A DNA stretch of 6,555 nt from positions 1 through 6,555 of the forward strand of contig PXEK01000321.1 of the NCBI GenBank assembly GCA_003564735.1. Reading direction: 5' to 3'. Position 1 is the first letter of the stretch, and every line of letters starts with the position of its first letter. The notes beneath the pieces were generated by a model. It searched no databases and was not told the DNA's origin. It worked only from the letters and a program-made list of their open reading frames with translations. Positions 4,810-6,555 of this stretch are shown one piece after another. The translations under genes were made by a program, and so were the position numbers. Origin of the DNA: Cryomorphaceae bacterium. Its GTDB lineage: Bacteria > Bacteroidota > Bacteroidia > Flavobacteriales_G > Salibacteraceae.

Positions 4810-6555
4810 ATGAATATAGGAACAACTCATACGTTTGACTCCTTTGGTCGCGAGGTGACCCTGGAAACGGGGAAACTAGCCAAACAGGCCGATGGAAGCG
4901 TAGTATTAAAAGTGGGTAACACCATGTTATTGGCCACAGTAGTATCAAATCAAGAAGCCGCTCCCGGCGTCGACTTTTTACCACTGACCGTAGATTACCG
5001 AGAAAAATTTGCCTCCACGGGAAAATTCCCCGGTGGTTTCATTAAACGTGAGGCTCGCCCATCTGAAACTGAAGTACTTACTTCCAGGCTTATAGATAGA
5101 GCTTTACGCCCCTTATTCCCAAGTGATTATCACGCAGAAACTCAAGTTTTGGTTTCTTTAATATCATCTGACCAAGAAACCATGCCCGATGCATTAGCTT
5201 GCTTCGCCGCGTCGGCGGCCATCACCGTTTCAGATATCCCGATGAACGGCCCCGTATCTGAAGTCCGCGTGGGTCGAGTGAAAGGAGAATTCGTTATCAA
5301 TCCTGATTTATCCGTACTTGAACACAGCGACATCGATATGATGATTGCAGGTACCGCAGATAATATCGTTATGGTAGAAGGCGAAATGAAAGAAGTTTCT
5401 GAAGAGGTTATGCAAGAAGCTATTCTGGCCGGTCATAAGGCAATAAAGCTTCAATGTGAAGCACAATTGGAATTGGCCAAAAAAGCCGGCATCAGCGGTG
5501 AAAAGCGTGAGTACAATCACGAAACACACGATGAAGCATTGGAAAAAAAGGTTCATGACGACTTGTACGATCAATTGTACCAAATTGCCGACTCGGCGAC
5601 AGAAAAGAATGAACGCTCTGAGATGTTCTCCAAATTGAAGGAAGAATATTTAGAGAAATTCTCTGAGGAAGAACTCGAAGAAAAAGGAGGTTTAATCAGC
5701 ACTTACTTCGGTAAAGCGAAAAAGGAAGCGGTTAGGAATCTCATTCTTGAAAAAGGCATTCGCCTCGACGGTCGCGGCACACATGATGTACGACCTATAT
5801 GGAGTGAAGTAAATTACCTTCCGGGAACTCACGGCTCATCCGTGTTTACTCGCGGTGAAACGCAATCACTAACCACCGTAACCTTGGGTAACAAACTCAA
5901 CGAGCAAAGTGTAGACGGCGCATTTTTAAGCGACAGCCAAAGCTTTATGTTACACTACAACTTCCCGCCGTTCAGTACGGGAGAAGCTCGATTCTTACGA
6001 GGTACTTCAAGACGTGAAGTAGGTCACGGACATTTAGCGCAAAGAGCCCTCGAACAAATGATGCCCGGTGATTATCCCTACACGGTAAGGGTAGTTTCAG
6101 ATATTCTTGAATCTAACGGTTCTTCGTCAATGGCTACGGTTTGCGCCGGCTCGTTAGCCTTAATGGATGCGGGTGTACCTATCAAAAAGGCTGTTTCGGG
6201 TATCGCCATGGGACTTATACTTAAAGGAGATAAATACGCTATATTATCGGATATTCTCGGTGATGAAGACTTCCTCGGTGATATGGACTTTAAAGTTGCC
6301 GGTACAAAAGACGGAATTACCGCCTGCCAAATGGATATCAAGGTCGAAGGATTGAGCAGTGAAATCCTGAGCGAAGCCCTTGCCCAAGCCAACGCGGGCA
6401 GAATGCACATTTTGGATGAAATGAATAAAACCATTTCTGAGCCCAACAGCGAATTAAAAGATAATGCGCCGCGCATTGAAAGTTTGGTGATTCCCGGAGA
6501 TATGATCGGAAGTGTGATCGGACCCGGCGGTAAAATCATTCAGGAAATTCAAAAA
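4810..6555 (+). CDS. pnp: Polyribonucleotide nucleotidyltransferase (PNPase), 3' part missing
   Basis: The open frame of 582 codons runs off the right edge. PNPase degrades RNA 3' to 5' using phosphate and can add tails in reverse. It normally works as a trimer in the cytoplasm. The first RNase PH domain covers about 1-215, with [14 protein letters not shown] (74-87) and [12 protein letters not shown] (93-104). A helical, charged linker follows (about 235-315). The second, catalytic PH domain starts near IRLDGRG (317-323) and has TRGETQS (347-353), [20 protein letters not shown] (395-414) and the SNGSSSMA phosphate-binding segment. [17 protein letters not shown] holds Asp487, Asp493 and Lys495, equivalent to E. 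coli Asp486, Asp492 and Lys494. The KH domain has begun with [20 protein letters not shown] (561-580) when the window ends; the rest of KH and the S1 domain (about 120-160 residues) lie outside. All visible catalytic residues are intact. The start at 4810 matches the family N-terminus. Confidence 0.97.
   Translation, partial: MNIGTTHTFDSFGREVTLETGKLAKQADGSVVLKVGNTMLLATVVSNQEAAPGVDFLPLTVDYREKFASTGKFPGGFIKREARPSETEVLTSRLIDRALRPLFPSDYHAETQVLVSLISSDQETMPDALACFAASAAITVSDIPMNGPVSEVRVGRVKGEFVINPDLSVLEHSDIDMMIAGTADNIVMVEGEMKEVSEEVMQEAILAGHKAIKLQCEAQLELAKKAGISGEKREYNHETHDEALEKKVHDDLYDQLYQIADSATEKNERSEMFSKLKEEYLEKFSEEELEEKGGLISTYFGKAKKEAVRNLILEKGIRLDGRGTHDVRPIWSEVNYLPGTHGSSVFTRGETQSLTTVTLGNKLNEQSVDGAFLSDSQSFMLHYNFPPFSTGEARFLRGTSRREVGHGHLAQRALEQMMPGDYPYTVRVVSDILESNGSSSMATVCAGSLALMDAGVPIKKAVSGIAMGLILKGDKYAILSDILGDEDFLGDMDFKVAGTKDGITACQMDIKVEGLSSEILSEALAQANAGRMHILDEMNKTISEPNSELKDNAPRIESLVIPGDMIGSVIGPGGKIIQEIQK

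Noticed and set aside
5684..5690. AAGGAGG, a perfect Shine-Dalgarno-like sequence inside pnp
   Set aside because: It encodes part of the EEKGG linker, has no start codon at a useful distance, and the organism does not appear to use Shine-Dalgarno initiation.
6078..6539. Minus-strand open frame of 153 codons inside pnp
   Set aside because: It lies fully antisense to the conserved catalytic and KH part of PNPase. Its translation is Ser/Pro/Ile-rich with no family likeness, as expected of a shadow frame.

Overview
The window looks like a core-chromosome segment of a Bacteroidota bacterium, most likely a member of the Flavobacteriales or a close relative. Several signs agree. Promoter-like boxes match the Bacteroidota -7 motif TAnnTTTG, usually followed by C. 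No gene start has a Shine-Dalgarno sequence. There is a secreted DUF1573 protein, an AccD whose N-terminus resembles flavobacterial AccD (as I remember it) and lacks zinc-binding cysteines, and a short S15 next to PNPase. Base composition is moderately AT-rich and the AT-rich spacers carry the regulatory signals. I see no mobile element, tRNA, rRNA, CRISPR array, phage gene or other sign of an accessory island.

Layout, left to right. Positions 1-177 hold the N-terminal part of a putative lipoprotein on the minus strand, running off the left edge. A 270-base divergent spacer separates it from a plus-strand DUF1573 gene (448-876), which has its own promoter and a strong intrinsic terminator (about 926-955). 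After a 235-base spacer comes a PLP-dependent class I/II aminotransferase (1112-2311). A 78-base spacer with a consensus -7 box leads to a class I (DhnA/FbaB-type) fructose-bisphosphate aldolase (2390-3454), followed 13 bases later by accD (3468-4310), so these two are probably one transcription unit. A 168-base spacer with a direct repeat, a -7 box and a leader hairpin precedes rpsO (4479-4748). A terminator-like hairpin (4756-4788) then separates rpsO from pnp, which starts at 4810 and runs off the right edge inside its KH domain.

Functionally these are housekeeping genes. The aldolase serves glycolysis/gluconeogenesis and AccD the first committed step of fatty-acid synthesis. S15 organises the 30S subunit platform and PNPase degrades RNA. 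The rpsO-pnp order is a classic bacterial arrangement. I did not find a clearly novel system. The points most worth checking are the loss of the AccD zinc ribbon, the FbaB-type aldolase paired with accD, the rpsO leader hairpin as a possible S15-responsive element, and the terminator-like hairpin that would end up in the pnp leader.
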